A stretch of 64,000 bases of DNA. It comes from Phytoactinopolyspora limicola (lineage in GTDB: Bacteria > Actinomycetota > Actinomycetes > Jiangellales > Jiangellaceae). Shown piece by piece: positions 27,163 to 37,503 of the stretch (position 1 is the stretch's first letter; each line of letters begins with the position of its first letter). The stretch is from assembly GCF_011320225.1 (NCBI RefSeq), contig NZ_JAAOEN010000020.1, positions 38,460-102,459 on the forward strand. The letters are read 5' to 3'. Below the pieces are notes generated by a model. That model saw only the letters and a program-made list of their open reading frames with translations, ran no database searches and was not told where the DNA came from. A program made the position numbers and the translations under genes.

Positions 27163-29715
27163 ATGTTCGAGAGGTTCACAGACCGCGCACGGCGCGTCGT
27201 CGTCCTGGCTCAAGAAGAGGCCAGGATGCTCAACCACAACTACATCGGCACCGAGCACATCCTCTTGGGCCTCATCCATGAGGGCGAGGGTGTGGCGGCC
27301 AAGGCGCTCGAGAGCCTCGGTATCTCGCTCGAGGCAGTGCGTCAGCAGGTCGAGGAGATCATCGGCCAGGGACAGCAGGCGCCGAGCGGGCACATCCCGT
27401 TCACGCCACGCGCCAAGAAGGTGTTGGAGCTCAGCCTGCGCGAAGCATTGCAGCTGGGCCACAGTTACATCGGCACCGAGCACATCTTGCTCGGACTCAT
27501 CCGCGAGGGTGAGGGCGTCGCAGCTCAGGTCCTGGTCAAACTCGGAGCGGATCTCAGCCGGGTGCGGCAGCAGGTCATTCAGCTGCTGTCCGGCTACCAG
27601 GGCGGCAAGGAAGCCGCGACGGCCGGCGCCGGTCCGCAGGGCGAGGCGCCGTCGAGTTCGCTCGTACTTGACCAGTTCGGCCGTAACCTCACCCAGGCAG
27701 CCCGAGAGGGCAAGCTCGATCCGGTGATCATGCGGGAGAAAGAGATCGAGCGCGTCATGCAGGTGTTGTCGCGCCGCACCAAGAACAACCCCGTTCTGAT
27801 CGGTGAGCCCGGTGTTGGCAAAACCGCGGTGGTCGAAGGGCTGGCCCAGGCTATCGTCAAGGGTGAGGTGCCGGAGACACTTAAGGACCGGCACGTCTAC
27901 ACCTTGGATCTCGGTGCGCTGGTAGCCGGTTCGCGTTACCGCGGTGATTTCGAAGAGCGGCTGAAGAAGGTGCTCAAGGAGATCCGCACCCGCGGCGACA
28001 TCATCCTGTTCATCGACGAGATCCACACCCTGGTTGGCGCGGGCGCGGCTGAAGGCGCCATCGACGCGGCGAGCATCCTCAAGCCGATGCTGGCCCGCGG
28101 TGAGTTGCAGACCATCGGCGCCACCACGCTGGACGAGTACCGCAAGTACGTCGAGAAGGATGCCGCTCTCGAGCGCCGGTTCCAGCCCATCCAGGTGCAG
28201 GAGCCCACGCTGGCCCACACCATCGAGATCCTCAAGGGCCTCCGGGACCGCTACGAGGCACACCACCGGGTGTCCATCACCGATGGCGCGCTGGTGGCCG
28301 CTGCCCAACTCGCCGATCGTTACATCTCCGACCGTTATCTGCCGGACAAGGCGATCGACCTCATCGACGAGGCCGGTGCCCGGTTGCGGATCCGCCGGAT
28401 GACCGCGCCGCCGGACCTGCGGGAGTTCGACGACCGCATCGCCGATGTACGGCGAGAGAAGGAAACCGCGATCGACTCGCAGGACTTCGAGAAGGCTGCG
28501 TCCTTGCGCGACAAGGAGAAGCAGCTGATCGCGCAGAAGATCGAACGTGAGAAGCAGTGGAAAGCCGGCGATCTCGACGTCGTGGCCGAGGTCGATGACG
28601 AGCTGATCGCGGAGGTGTTGGCGTTCGCTACCGGCATCCCGGTCTTCAAGCTGACCGAGGAGGAGACCTCGCGGCTGCTGCACATGGAGGACGAGCTACA
28701 CAAGCGGATCATCGGCCAGGAGGATGCCATTTCGGCGTTGTCCAAGTCGATCCGTCGTACTCGGGCCGGGCTGAAAGATCCGAAGCGACCCGGTGGTTCG
28801 TTCATCTTCGCCGGCCCGTCCGGCGTCGGGAAGACCGAGTTGTCCAAGACGCTGGCGGAGTTCCTCTTCGGCGACGAGGAAGCACTCATCCAGCTGGACA
28901 TGAGTGAGTTCTCCGAGAAGCACACCGTGTCTCGCCTCTTCGGCTCGCCACCCGGCTATGTCGGGTACGAGGAAGGCGGCCAGCTGACCGAGAAGGTGCG
29001 CCGGCGTCCGTTCTCCGTGGTGTTGTTCGACGAAGTCGAGAAGGCGCACCCGGAGATCTTCAACTCCCTGTTGCAGGTGTTGGAGGACGGCCGGCTCACC
29101 GATGCCCAAGGCCGGGTGGTGGATTTCAAGAACACCATCATCATCATGACCACCAACTTGGGTACACGGGACATCGCCAAGGGCGTCAACCTCGGGTTCT
29201 CCGCGGCCGACGATGAAGAGCACAACTACGAGCGGATGAAGGCCAAGGTCACAGAGGAACTCAAGCAGCACTTCCGGCCAGAGTTCCTCAACCGGGTCGA
29301 CGACATCATCGTCTTCCACCAGCTCACGCAGAACGAAATCCTCAAGATCGTCGATCTGCGAGTGGACGAGGTGGACGAGCGGCTCAAGGACAAGGACATG
29401 GGCCTCGAGTTGACCCAGGCCGCCAAGGAGCTGCTCGCCAAACACGGCTTCGACCCCGTGCTGGGGGCCCGGCCGCTGCGCCGTACCATTCAGCGCGATA
29501 TCGAGGACACGCTGTCGGAGAAGATCCTCTTCGGTGAGCTCAGGGCTGGGCAGATCGTTGTCGTGGACGTCGAAGGTGACGACCAAGCGGCCCGGTTTAC
29601 CTTCACTGGTACCACCAAGTCCGATCTCCCCGACCTCGCCCCGGTCGAGGCAGGTGCCGCGACCCCCACGTCGGGTACCGGCAGTCCGACTGAAGGCGAC
29701 CAAGCCAGCAAGTAG
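27163..29715 (+). CDS. clpC: ATP-dependent Clp protease ATPase subunit ClpC
   Basis: The 850-residue AAA+ unfoldase has two N-terminal Clp repeats (3-140), a first ATPase domain with GEPGVGKT near 214-221, a middle domain with a UVR-type segment ([15 protein letters not shown]), and a second ATPase domain with GPSGVGKT near 551. The ClpP-docking L-G-F tripeptide is in GVNLGFSA. It feeds proteins to ClpP1P2. The ATG has AGGGAG eight bases upstream. Expression is probably activated by ClgR. Confidence 0.98.
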   Translation: MFERFTDRARRVVVLAQEEARMLNHNYIGTEHILLGLIHEGEGVAAKALESLGISLEAVRQQVEEIIGQGQQAPSGHIPFTPRAKKVLELSLREALQLGHSYIGTEHILLGLIREGEGVAAQVLVKLGADLSRVRQQVIQLLSGYQGGKEAATAGAGPQGEAPSSSLVLDQFGRNLTQAAREGKLDPVIMREKEIERVMQVLSRRTKNNPVLIGEPGVGKTAVVEGLAQAIVKGEVPETLKDRHVYTLDLGALVAGSRYRGDFEERLKKVLKEIRTRGDIILFIDEIHTLVGAGAAEGAIDAASILKPMLARGELQTIGATTLDEYRKYVEKDAALERRFQPIQVQEPTLAHTIEILKGLRDRYEAHHRVSITDGALVAAAQLADRYISDRYLPDKAIDLIDEAGARLRIRRMTAPPDLREFDDRIADVRREKETAIDSQDFEKAASLRDKEKQLIAQKIEREKQWKAGDLDVVAEVDDELIAEVLAFATGIPVFKLTEEETSRLLHMEDELHKRIIGQEDAISALSKSIRRTRAGLKDPKRPGGSFIFAGPSGVGKTELSKTLAEFLFGDEEALIQLDMSEFSEKHTVSRLFGSPPGYVGYEEGGQLTEKVRRRPFSVVLFDEVEKAHPEIFNSLLQVLEDGRLTDAQGRVVDFKNTIIIMTTNLGTRDIAKGVNLGFSAADDEEHNYERMKAKVTEELKQHFRPEFLNRVDDIIVFHQLTQNEILKIVDLRVDEVDERLKDKDMGLELTQAAKELLAKHGFDPVLGARPLRRTIQRDIEDTLSEKILFGELRAGQIVVVDVEGDDQAARFTFTGTTKSDLPDLAPVEAGAATPTSGTGSPTEGDQASK

Positions 29716-29731
29716 TCCCACCACAGACGAC

Positions 29732-29764
29732 GACGGCTCCCTTTCTGGTGGAAAGGGAGCCGTC
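29732..29764 (+). terminator. Terminator of clpC
   Basis: GACGGCTCCCTTTC pairs perfectly with GAAAGGGAGCCGTC across a five-base loop, 16 bases after the clpC stop. It is followed by TTCGTGTGT. Confidence 0.85.
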
Positions 29765-29829
29765 TTCGTGTGTAGTGCGCTCGACATGCCAGATAGAGGC
29801 ACCCGAGCGACAGGCTTAGAGGCGGCCTC

Positions 29830-30210
29830 TTAGTCGAGTTCGAGGTCGCATTCGTCGCGGACGTTGGCGCGGATATTGTCGAAGGCCGTCTCAGCTTCGG
29901 CGAACTGCTGGATGACATCGTTATCGGGGTTCTCGATGTCGTCGACGGAGGCAAGGGCACGCAACGCCTCGACGGCAGTGTTCCAGTCGCCTTCGACGTC
30001 GTCTGGTGCCGCGTCGGCGATATCGGCGAACGCGTCGGCGATCGAGTTGACCATGTCATTGTCCGTCGGATCGACGACGCTGAGGCTGGAATAACGATCT
30101 TGCACGTCTTGGACGGACTCGCAATAGTCGGAGTCGCTACCACAGGCGGTCAGGGGGACTGCCAGCGCTGTCACCGAAACAAGGGCGGTGAAACGCGTCA
30201 TGCGGGCCAT
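29830..30210 (-). CDS. Small lipoprotein, paralogue 1
   Basis: The 126-residue protein has a signal peptide with lipobox LTAC (Cys23) and a short acidic helical domain with two further cysteines (DYCESVQDV and VRDECDLEL). It is a paralogue of the next gene by signal sequence, length and domain pattern (DDVEGDWNTAVEALRAL versus GDIKADWESYADVMEAL). Likely a surface-exposed, disulfide-closed domain. Function unknown. Confidence 0.85.
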   Translation of the reverse strand: MARMTRFTALVSVTALAVPLTACGSDSDYCESVQDVQDRYSSLSVVDPTDNDMVNSIADAFADIADAAPDDVEGDWNTAVEALRALASVDDIENPDNDVIQQFAEAETAFDNIRANVRDECDLELD

Positions 30211-30336
30211 GGACCATCCTTCACAGATCATCGGTGGGATTAGACCGATGAACTGTACCGGACTCGTCCAGGCCCGCATGAACCCAGGTCATGGAGCGTA
30301 TCGGAGGCTCAGGTCAAGCCTCCCGACCGGTATCGG

Positions 30337-30759
30337 TCAGGCGCACTCGCTCTCGATGTGCTGGGTGATCCGCTCCAGGGCACCTTCGAGGTCGTCGAGG
30401 TCTTCGAGAGCGGACAGGGAGTCCGGGTCCTCGTAGTCGACGTTCCCCAGGGCCTCCATCACATCGGCGTAGGACTCCCAGTCGGCCTTGATGTCGCCAG
30501 GCGCGACCTCCGCGATGCTGCGGAACTCGCCCGCCAGGTCAGGCGCGCTGTCCGGGTCGGGGGCGGCCATGAACGACGTGCCCATCTCCTCGAGACGCTC
30601 GCAGTAGGCGCCAGCGTCGCCGCCGTCGCCGCCGTCGTCGGAGGAGTTGTCGCCGTTGCTGCTGGCGGTGGTGTCATCGTCGTCGCCACCACAGGCGGTG
30701 AGCGACACCGCGAGTGCGGCGGCGCCGAGCAGCGAGAGTGCGGTCTTGGAAAGAGTCAT
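30337..30759 (-). CDS. Small lipoprotein, paralogue 2
   Basis: The 140-residue protein has lipobox LTAC at Cys23, an Asp/Ser/Gly-rich linker of about 25 residues, then the same acidic helical domain as its neighbour with cysteines in AYCERLEEM and at the C-terminus (ESECA). The ATG has a GGAG upstream. The pair arose by tandem duplication. Confidence 0.87.
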   Translation of the reverse strand: MTLSKTALSLLGAAALAVSLTACGGDDDDTTASSNGDNSSDDGGDGGDAGAYCERLEEMGTSFMAAPDPDSAPDLAGEFRSIAEVAPGDIKADWESYADVMEALGNVDYEDPDSLSALEDLDDLEGALERITQHIESECA

Positions 30760-31037
30760 GTTCGTTGCTCCTGAAAGATGTCGTGAAACAAACCGCGCCG
30801 ACTTTACCTGACCGCGGAGACAGCCAGGTATACGGGCGGTACATGCGGTGGACAGCTGGCCTGGTGAGCAACCCCGCACCAACTTGTGGTAGCGACTCGA
30901 AGCAACTGGTCAGAGTGAGGAATCGGACAATCCGCCACGGCCTAGGCCGGAAGGCTGTCGTGAGGTCCGTCACTCGTCGCCGTGGAGAATCGCGACAAGG
31001 TCGGGACCGACGGAGACTGGCGTCGTAGAGTAGGCAG

Positions 31038-31814
31038 GTGAGCGACCGAGAGATCGAGTGTTGGCTGACCGACATGGACGGCGTGCTCGTCCATGAAGAG
31101 AAAGCCATCCCCGGTGCCGCCGAGTTCCTGCAGCGGCTGGCCGACCGAGAGCGGCGCTTCCTGGTGCTCACCAACAACTCGATCTTCACCCCACGTGATC
31201 TGGCGGCCCGGCTGGCCGGGTCCGGGCTGGAGATTCCGGAGGAGTCGATCTGGACCTCTGCGCTCGCCACCGGCCAGTTTCTCGCCAACCAGCACCCCGG
31301 GGGCAGCGCCTACGTGATCGGAGAGGCGGGGTTGACCACAGCCCTGCATGAGGTCGGCTACGTGCTGACCGACACCAACCCCGACTATGTGGTGTTGGGC
31401 GAGACCAGGACGTACTCGTTCGAGGCGATCACCAAGGCGATTCGGTTGGTGGAGGCCGGAGCGCGGTTCATCGCCACCAACCCCGACGCGACCGGCCCGT
31501 CGCAGAGCGGTCCGCTGCCCGCCACAGGCGCGGTAGCAGCGCTCATTAGCCGGGCAGCCGGTCGCGATCCGTACTACGTAGGTAAACCCAACCCGATGAT
31601 GTTCCGGAGCGCGCTGAACCGGATCGAGGCTCACTCGGAGAACACCGCCATGGTCGGCGACCGGATGGATACCGACGTGGTCGCCGGAATGGAGGCTGGG
31701 CTGACGACGTGGCTGGTGTTGACCGGTTCCACCCGGCGGGAGGAGATCGAGCGCTACCCCTACCGCCCGAACCATGTGGTGGACTCGGTTGCTGATCTCA
31801 TCGACGTGATCTGA
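31038..31814 (+). CDS. HAD-IIA family phosphatase (NagD-like)
   Basis: The 258-residue protein has the HAD motifs D12-M-D14-G, VLTNNS, the lysine in VGKPNPMMF, and VGDRMDTD. HAD-IIA enzymes dephosphorylate sugar phosphates or nucleotides such as 4-nitrophenylphosphate analogues and UMP. GTG 31038 lies six bases after TAGAGT, so the transcript is probably leaderless. Confidence 0.93.
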   Translation: MSDREIECWLTDMDGVLVHEEKAIPGAAEFLQRLADRERRFLVLTNNSIFTPRDLAARLAGSGLEIPEESIWTSALATGQFLANQHPGGSAYVIGEAGLTTALHEVGYVLTDTNPDYVVLGETRTYSFEAITKAIRLVEAGARFIATNPDATGPSQSGPLPATGAVAALISRAAGRDPYYVGKPNPMMFRSALNRIEAHSENTAMVGDRMDTDVVAGMEAGLTTWLVLTGSTRREEIERYPYRPNHVVDSVADLIDVI

Positions 31815-31845
31815 TCCGCACTCTGCTGACGCTGTGCCGTGCAGG

Positions 31846-32361
31846 TCAGGGATTGCAGCGTGCCAGGACCGTCGCGAAGTAGCCCACGTCGGGCCGCCAC
31901 AGTTCGAGGTTCCAACTCGGCTTGTCCGGTTCGGAGATACGCGCGAACTCGACGTGGCAGCGGAACTGGTCGCGCATGTGCGGACGGTCGGCATCCGGCT
32001 CTAGTTCGATCACCTCGGCCCACGCGTCGGGCCAACGAGACGCGGGTGCGTCGTACCGGGCGTAGCTCGTCGGATAGATGGCCAGCCGGCGGCCCTGTGG
32101 GTCGGGTATCCACTCGGTGCGCTCGATGTACTCGCTTCCCGTGGAAGTGTCCGGGTGCCCGGAGGACAGGCCAGCATGGGGCACGACGCTGACGTGGGCC
32201 GCGTGGTCGGGCCCAGTCGAACCGGGCCGGGCCGCTGGCCCCTGGGCGGCTTGAGCTACGACCGAGGAGGTCAGGACCACACTAATGAGGACGAGAACCG
32301 GCCCGGCCAGAATGGCTGCCACTCGGCGGGCGGTTCGTCGGTGCTTCGGCATGCTGGGCAT
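31846..32361 (-). CDS. Secreted DUF2599 protein
   Basis: The 171-residue protein has an N-terminal signal or anchor (residues ~12-38) and a C-terminal DUF2599 domain, recognised by DQFRCHVEFA and WNLELWRP ending in ARCNP; the two Cys probably pair. Function unknown; the domain occurs in secreted actinobacterial proteins. Its ATG overlaps the mutY stop by one base (TAATG). Confidence 0.8.
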   Translation of the reverse strand: MPSMPKHRRTARRVAAILAGPVLVLISVVLTSSVVAQAAQGPAARPGSTGPDHAAHVSVVPHAGLSSGHPDTSTGSEYIERTEWIPDPQGRRLAIYPTSYARYDAPASRWPDAWAEVIELEPDADRPHMRDQFRCHVEFARISEPDKPSWNLELWRPDVGYFATVLARCNP

Positions 32362-33242
32362 TAGACCCCCGGAAGGCGGTAGAGCTCGTCGTCGAGTGGC
32401 TCCACGAGTCCGTCGGACACTAGCCCATCCAAGGCACGTTCCCGCTGCACGGCGGCGGGCCAGACGGCATCGAGTTGGTGTTTGGGGACGGGATGATCCG
32501 TGCCGCGCAACACCGCCATGAGCCGGCCTCGAACCTGGCGATCGGTTCCCTCCCACGCCTGCCCGCGTCTTGGTGGGCCGTCGTGGGGAGGAGCACCGGC
32601 CAGCCGCCAGGCGCATGATCCGGCGATTGGACACTCGTCACATCGCGGGTTGCGGGCCGTGCAGACCAGCGCCCCCAATTCCATGACCGCCACCGACCAC
32701 GTCGGCGCCGAATCGTCGGTCGGGAGTAGACCGTCGGTGAGCCGGTATTCGGCGGCAGTGGTGGTCCGTGCGGGGAACTGCTGCCCACTCGCTGCTCGGG
32801 CGAGCACCCGCCGGACGTTGGTGTCGAGAACGACGTGTCGCTGGCCGAAGGCGAACGTCGCTACGGCGGCCGCGGTGTAAGAACCAACCCCGGGGAGAGC
32901 GAGGAGGTCGGCATGCGCCGATGGCACCCGACCCCCATGACGGTCGACGATTGCGCCGGCCGCCGCGTGCAACCGCAGCGCCCGGCGCGGATATCCCAGC
33001 CGTCCCCACGCGCGGATGGCTGTGCCCGGCTCCTCCCCGGCCAGGTCGGCGGGCTCCGGCCAGCGCTGCATCCAGGAATACCAGACTGGTTCGACGCGGC
33101 TTACCGGAGTCTGTTGCAGCATGACCTCACTGACGAGTACTCCCCACGGGGTCCGTTCGGGAGTTCGCCAGGGCAGGTCACGTGCGTGTGTCGCGTACCA
33201 GGCCATGACCTCGTCACGCATCGACAACACCGTAGCCGACAT
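32361..33242 (-). CDS. mutY: A/G-specific adenine glycosylase
   Basis: This 293-residue DNA repair enzyme excises adenine opposite 8-oxoguanine. It has the catalytic Glu in SEVMLQQTPV, the helix-hairpin-helix LPGVGSYTAAAV, the catalytic Asp in VLDTNVRR, and the four iron-sulfur cysteines in CTARNPRCDECPIAGSC. The C-terminal MutT-like 8-oxoG recognition domain is missing, as in many actinobacterial MutY. Confidence 0.95.
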   Translation of the reverse strand: MSATVLSMRDEVMAWYATHARDLPWRTPERTPWGVLVSEVMLQQTPVSRVEPVWYSWMQRWPEPADLAGEEPGTAIRAWGRLGYPRRALRLHAAAGAIVDRHGGRVPSAHADLLALPGVGSYTAAAVATFAFGQRHVVLDTNVRRVLARAASGQQFPARTTTAAEYRLTDGLLPTDDSAPTWSVAVMELGALVCTARNPRCDECPIAGSCAWRLAGAPPHDGPPRRGQAWEGTDRQVRGRLMAVLRGTDHPVPKHQLDAVWPAAVQRERALDGLVSDGLVEPLDDELYRLPGV

Positions 33243-33259
33243 CGGTGTCCGAGCCGCGG

Positions 33260-34042
33260 TCAGGAGGTGGGCCGCTCACCGTTGATCTCTTTGACGAGCT
33301 TCTTGACGGTGTCTTTGAGCGCCTTGGCCACGTCTGGGAGGTCGTCGAGGGAGAGCCGCGAGGCCGGTGCGGACACGCTGATGGCCGCGGGCATGCCGGC
33401 GTCGGCCAGTGACACCGCGATGCAGCGTCCGTCGGACTCGTTCTCACAGTTGTCGATCGCGTAGCCGCGTTCCCGGGTGGCCTCGAGATCCTGAAGATAC
33501 TCCGGGAGTTCGGTGATCGTGGCCGGCGTGTGTTGGGGCATACCCTCGGTCTCGAGGATCATGGTGACTCGATCATCGTCGAGTGTGGCGGCGATCGCCT
33601 TGCCGAGTGCGGTGCAGTGGAGGTGGTCGCGGTCGCCCTCTCGGGCGGCCAGGCGGACGCTGTGCGGGCTTTCGACGATCTCCACGTAAGACACGCGGTA
33701 CCCGTTGAGGATGCCGAGGTTGACGGATTCCTCGAACTGGTCGCGTAGCCGGATCAGGTGCGGGCGGACCCGATCTGCGAGGACCGTGACCTGGCGTGAC
33801 TGCAACGGAAGGAACGCCGGCCCGATGCGGAACAGGCCGGTGATCGGGTCGCGCATGACGTAACGCCGGGACTCCAGCGTGGCGAGGTAGCGGTACGCCG
33901 AACTCTTCGGGAACTGGGTCACCTCGGCCACCTGGGTCAACGAGAACCCGTGGGGGTTCTCCTGGATCAGGTCCAGGATGTTGCATACACGCTGCACAGC
34001 GCGGATCGAGTACACCGTACCCGGCTGCTCTGGTTGCTCCAT
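33260..34042 (-). CDS. IclR-family transcriptional regulator
   Basis: The 260-residue protein has an N-terminal winged helix (RVCNILDLIQENPHGFSLTQVAEVTQFPKSS, read as adjoining motifs) and the IclR effector domain with LHCTALGKAIAA. The ATG at 34042 has AGGAG upstream; an in-frame extension further up is not homologous. No catabolic operon is adjacent, so its target is unclear. Confidence 0.92.
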   Translation of the reverse strand: MEQPEQPGTVYSIRAVQRVCNILDLIQENPHGFSLTQVAEVTQFPKSSAYRYLATLESRRYVMRDPITGLFRIGPAFLPLQSRQVTVLADRVRPHLIRLRDQFEESVNLGILNGYRVSYVEIVESPHSVRLAAREGDRDHLHCTALGKAIAATLDDDRVTMILETEGMPQHTPATITELPEYLQDLEATRERGYAIDNCENESDGRCIAVSLADAGMPAAISVSAPASRLSLDDLPDVAKALKDTVKKLVKEINGERPTS

Positions 34043-34271
34043 CTCACGAGCTCCTCTTCTGGTCGGGCGTGCGCCCGTTGACGGGCGCGGCCGGTGCCCG
34101 CGCCGGCCTGTGTCGCCATGATAGGTATCTTTGGCTGGCCTGTTGCACTTGATGAAACCATACAGAGTAGCGCCACAACAGTCCCAGCACACCGAAATTT
34201 GTGCTGTTTGTGCAGAATTCTCGCGTACCCGGCCGGCCAGGTGATGCGACACACGCCACGACCCGTGCGGG

Positions 34272-34313
34272 TTTTCCACAGGCGGCGGCCGGGGTGGAGG
34301 TAGGTTATCCACA
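34272..34313 (+). promoter_or_regulatory. Two DnaA-box-like sequences
   Basis: TTATCCACA (34305-34313) is a perfect DnaA box, and TTTTCCACA (34272-34280) differs from it by one base. Both are in the same orientation in the IclR-DUF4192 gap, 33 bases apart. There are no replication genes around, so they are not evidence for oriC. Confidence 0.5.
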
Positions 34314-34366
34314 TTCCAGTTGTGGTGGGTGTTCCGGGACGGCCCGCGGTGCCAGTGTCGTCGGTT

Positions 34367-35437
34367 ATGACACCTAATTCGGAGCCCGCCGTCGTGCGGT
34401 TGAAATCCCCGGCCGACGTCGTCGGCGCTGTCCCGTTCCTCATTGGTTTCCACCCGGCTGACAGCTTGGTGGTGGTAGGCCTTAGCGGCCCGGGCGGCCG
34501 CACCGGGATGAGCTCGCGAGCTGACCTCCCGCCACCGGATGATCACCACAACTACGCTTCCCAATACGCGGCGCAGGTGGCGCAGGCCGAACCTGACTCA
34601 GTGATCCTTGTCTGCTACACGGAGCAGCCGGACGATGACGGACGGCTGCCCGCCGCGGACGTGATCGAGTTCATGATCGATGAACTGTCGCTACGCGAGA
34701 TCGGCTGCACCGAGGCCCTTCTGGTGCGCCATGGCCGCTGGTGGTCGTACACGTGCACCAAGCCGTGCTGCCCCCGGGACGGCACCCCGTTGCCCGCGAC
34801 CCCCAGTGCCGAGGTGGCCGCCTTGGAGGCCCGACGGGCGCTGGAAGGTGCTGCCGTCCTACCCGACCGCGAGGCGTTGGCCAAGAGCGTCCAGGGGCCG
34901 GTGGCGTTGCGCCGGATCGCTTTGGAGCAGCGTTTCGATGAGATCGAAGAGCGTCTCATGGAGGAAGTTATCGAGCGCGGCATCGAGGCGGTGAGCGCCG
35001 AGACGCTATCGCTGGCGCAGCGCCTACGCGAGCGGTTCTCCGACGACCCCAACCAGCTCGACGACGCCGACGCCGTGCGGCTGATTCTGGGCTTGGAGGA
35101 CAAACTCACCCGCGACGTGCTGATCACTTGGGGATTGGACGACCACCGCGAGGAGTTGCTGGCGTTCCTGACTGTGCTGGTGCAGTGTGCCGTGGATCAT
35201 CACGCACCACCGATCTGCACCGTTCTGGGGGCCGTGGCCTATCAACACGGCAACGGTGCCTTGGCCGGCGTCGCGCTGGCGCGAGCGCTGCGCCTGAACC
35301 CGGACTACGAGATGGCGCAGATACTCGACGCGATGCTGGCCAACCACGTTCATCCCCGTGAGATACGGACGATGACCAGGCGGGTCAGACGGCAGCTCGC
35401 GGTCCCGCCGGCCCGGGAGGACGGGATGGCCGCCTGA
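34367..35437 (+). CDS. DUF4192 protein
   Basis: The 356-residue soluble protein has the DUF4192 opening LKSPADVVGAVPFLIGFHPADSLVVVGL and the later HGRWWSY segment. The family is widespread in actinobacteria and of unknown function. The start at ATG 34367 fits family N-termini. It is divergent from the IclR gene. Confidence 0.9.
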   Translation: MTPNSEPAVVRLKSPADVVGAVPFLIGFHPADSLVVVGLSGPGGRTGMSSRADLPPPDDHHNYASQYAAQVAQAEPDSVILVCYTEQPDDDGRLPAADVIEFMIDELSLREIGCTEALLVRHGRWWSYTCTKPCCPRDGTPLPATPSAEVAALEARRALEGAAVLPDREALAKSVQGPVALRRIALEQRFDEIEERLMEEVIERGIEAVSAETLSLAQRLRERFSDDPNQLDDADAVRLILGLEDKLTRDVLITWGLDDHREELLAFLTVLVQCAVDHHAPPICTVLGAVAYQHGNGALAGVALARALRLNPDYEMAQILDAMLANHVHPREIRTMTRRVRRQLAVPPAREDGMAA

Positions 35438-35565
35438 ACGCGGGGAGCGGTCGGCCGGGACGCCCGGAGGTGCGAGTATCCCGGCACACCGCGCTGTCGG
35501 CGCCGCGATATCGTGAGCGTCACCGGCCGTGCCCACCCAGCACGAGGTCTGAGGAGAGCTGATAC

Positions 35566-36573
35566 ATGGCGGTAAATCGACCAGCGGTGCCGGGTGTGGC
35601 GGGCACCGAGCCGGCGCCGGCCAGCGTCGCCGAGATCGCGGAGACCGGAGCGGCCGTCCTCAAGGAGGTCGGCGGAGTCGTCGTCGGGATGGAACGTAGC
35701 CTCCGACTTGCTCTGGCGGCCATTCTGGCTGGAGGCCACGTCCTCTTCGAGGATGTGCCTGGGCTGGGCAAGACGTTGGCCGCGCGGAGCCTGGCCGGTG
35801 CGTTGGGCCTGGAATTCCGGCGCTTGCAGTGCACGCCCGATCTGCTGCCCGGCGACGTCACTGGTTCCTATGTCTGGGACCCGGGGCCGCGCGAGTTCGC
35901 TTTCCGGCCCGGTCCGCTTTTCACCGGCCTGCTCCTGGCCGACGAGATCAATCGGACGCCGCCGAAAACACAGTCCGCGTTGTTGGAGGCGATGGCCGAA
36001 AAGCAGACCACCGTCGAAGGCACCACCTTCCCGTTGCCGGCACCCTTCCATGTCTTGGCGACGTCCAACCCAGTCGAGTACGAGGGCACCTACCCGCTGC
36101 CGGAGGCTCAGCTCGATCGGTTCATGCTGCGGCTGTCGGCGGGATATCTCGAGGCAGAACGGGAGGCCGAGGTGTTGTCCCGGCGGATCGCCCGTCGGCG
36201 CGAGGAGACCCGAGTGTCAGCGGTCGTCGATGCGCAAGCACTACGGTCGTTGCAGGCGGGTGTAGAAACCGTCGACGTCGACGAGTCGATCATCACCTAC
36301 TGCGTCGATCTCGCGGTAGGTACCCGTCGGCACCGTGCTATCGAGGTCGGGGCGTCGCCGCGGGGTTCACAGGCGTTGCTGCTGTCTGCGCGGTCGCTGG
36401 CGGTACTGGATGGTCGCGACTACGTGGTGCCAGAGGACGTCAAAGAGGTGGCGATGGCTGCCCTTGCTCATCGTTTGACTCTGACGCCGGAGGCGTGGAC
36501 CACCCAGGTGCGTACGTCTGCCGTGGTGGCCGAGGTGCTGGATCAGATACCCGGCCCGGCTGTGCACCGATGA
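35566..36573 (+). CDS. MoxR-family AAA+ ATPase
   Basis: The 335-residue ATPase has Walker A PGLGKT (65-70), Walker B LLADEINR and the sensor ATSNPVEYEGTYPLPEAQLDRF. MoxR proteins act as chaperones and are normally followed by DUF58 and transglutaminase or VWA genes. Here the next frame is a short-chain dehydrogenase overlapping by four bases, so the usual partners are absent. Confidence 0.95.
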   Translation: MAVNRPAVPGVAGTEPAPASVAEIAETGAAVLKEVGGVVVGMERSLRLALAAILAGGHVLFEDVPGLGKTLAARSLAGALGLEFRRLQCTPDLLPGDVTGSYVWDPGPREFAFRPGPLFTGLLLADEINRTPPKTQSALLEAMAEKQTTVEGTTFPLPAPFHVLATSNPVEYEGTYPLPEAQLDRFMLRLSAGYLEAEREAEVLSRRIARRREETRVSAVVDAQALRSLQAGVETVDVDESIITYCVDLAVGTRRHRAIEVGASPRGSQALLLSARSLAVLDGRDYVVPEDVKEVAMAALAHRLTLTPEAWTTQVRTSAVVAEVLDQIPGPAVHR

Positions 36574-37326
36574 CGTCCTACGTCGTTACCGGTGGTGGCC
36601 GGGGTGTGGGCCGGGCAGTGGTCGAAAGGCTGACCGCGGACCAGCATCACGTGGTAGCCATCGATCTTGATCCCGGCGCATTCCAGTGGACGATGGAACA
36701 CCCAGCCCGGGACCGGATCTCCACCCTGGTCGGGGATGCTTCCGACGAAGCCGTCGCGGCCCGTGCGGCGGCTTTGGCTCAGCATGCGGATCCATTGGGC
36801 GGCTGGGTCAACAACGCCGCTGCCTTTCGCGATGCCTCCCTCCATGCCGCGGGTGCGGCGCAGGTGATCGATTTGATCGGGGTCAATCTCAACGTCGCTG
36901 TTGCCGGCTGCGCAGCCGCCGTGCGGGCGTTCCTCGGGGCCGGAACCGGAGGGGCGATCGTTAATGTGTCGTCACATCAGGCCCAGCGGCCGGTTTCCCG
37001 GGTGTCTGCCATACGCCACGGCCAAGGCCGCCATCGAAGGCCTGACCCGAGCCGTCGCTGGCGACTATGGCCAGCACGGCATCCGGGCCAATGCGGTGGC
37101 GCTCGGCAGCATCGCCGTGGAACGGTTCGAGCAGGATGCGGCCGAACGTGGTGCTGGATGGGTGCACGAGACCGGCATGCTCCATGCCTTGGAGCGAGTC
37201 GGGCGTCCGGGTGAAGTCGCCGACACCATCGTGTATCTCCTGTCCGACCAGGCGAGCTTCATCAGCGGAGCGGTGATCCCGGTGGACGGTGGGCGGGCGG
37301 CACTGGCCCGGGAGCCAGACGTCTAG
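36570..37326 (+). pseudogene. Short-chain dehydrogenase with a frameshift
   Basis: The first frame from ATG 36570 gives TGGGRGVGRAVVERL, NNAA and IVNVSSHQAQRPV, then loses homology. A second frame carries LPYATAKAAIEGLTRAV and AVIPVDGG up to 37326. Removing one T from the TTT at 36994-36996 joins them into a 251-residue SDR. It is either a recent pseudogene or a sequencing error in a short homopolymer. It overlaps the MoxR stop by ATGA. Confidence 0.85.
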
Positions 37327-37503
37327 TGCCGCGCGACACCCTGTGGTCCGGCGTTCATTCGCTGGGCGTCCGTACTGGTCATGGCTGGGGTTCAGGTGGT
37401 GGGCCGCGTCCCGCCGCGGTGCGGCGGTGTGTAGTGCGCCAAGATTAAGTCTAGGGGGGCTTGAACCTATCGTTTCGTTTTTCGCCCTGCCACGCTGTTC
37501 TGC

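Noticed and set aside
27067..28683. A 538-codon minus-strand frame opposite clpC
   Set aside because: Same reason; it covers conserved ClpC motifs and has no recognisable domain.
34272..34313. Replication origin
   Set aside because: Only two DnaA boxes and no dnaA, dnaN or AT-rich unwinding region.
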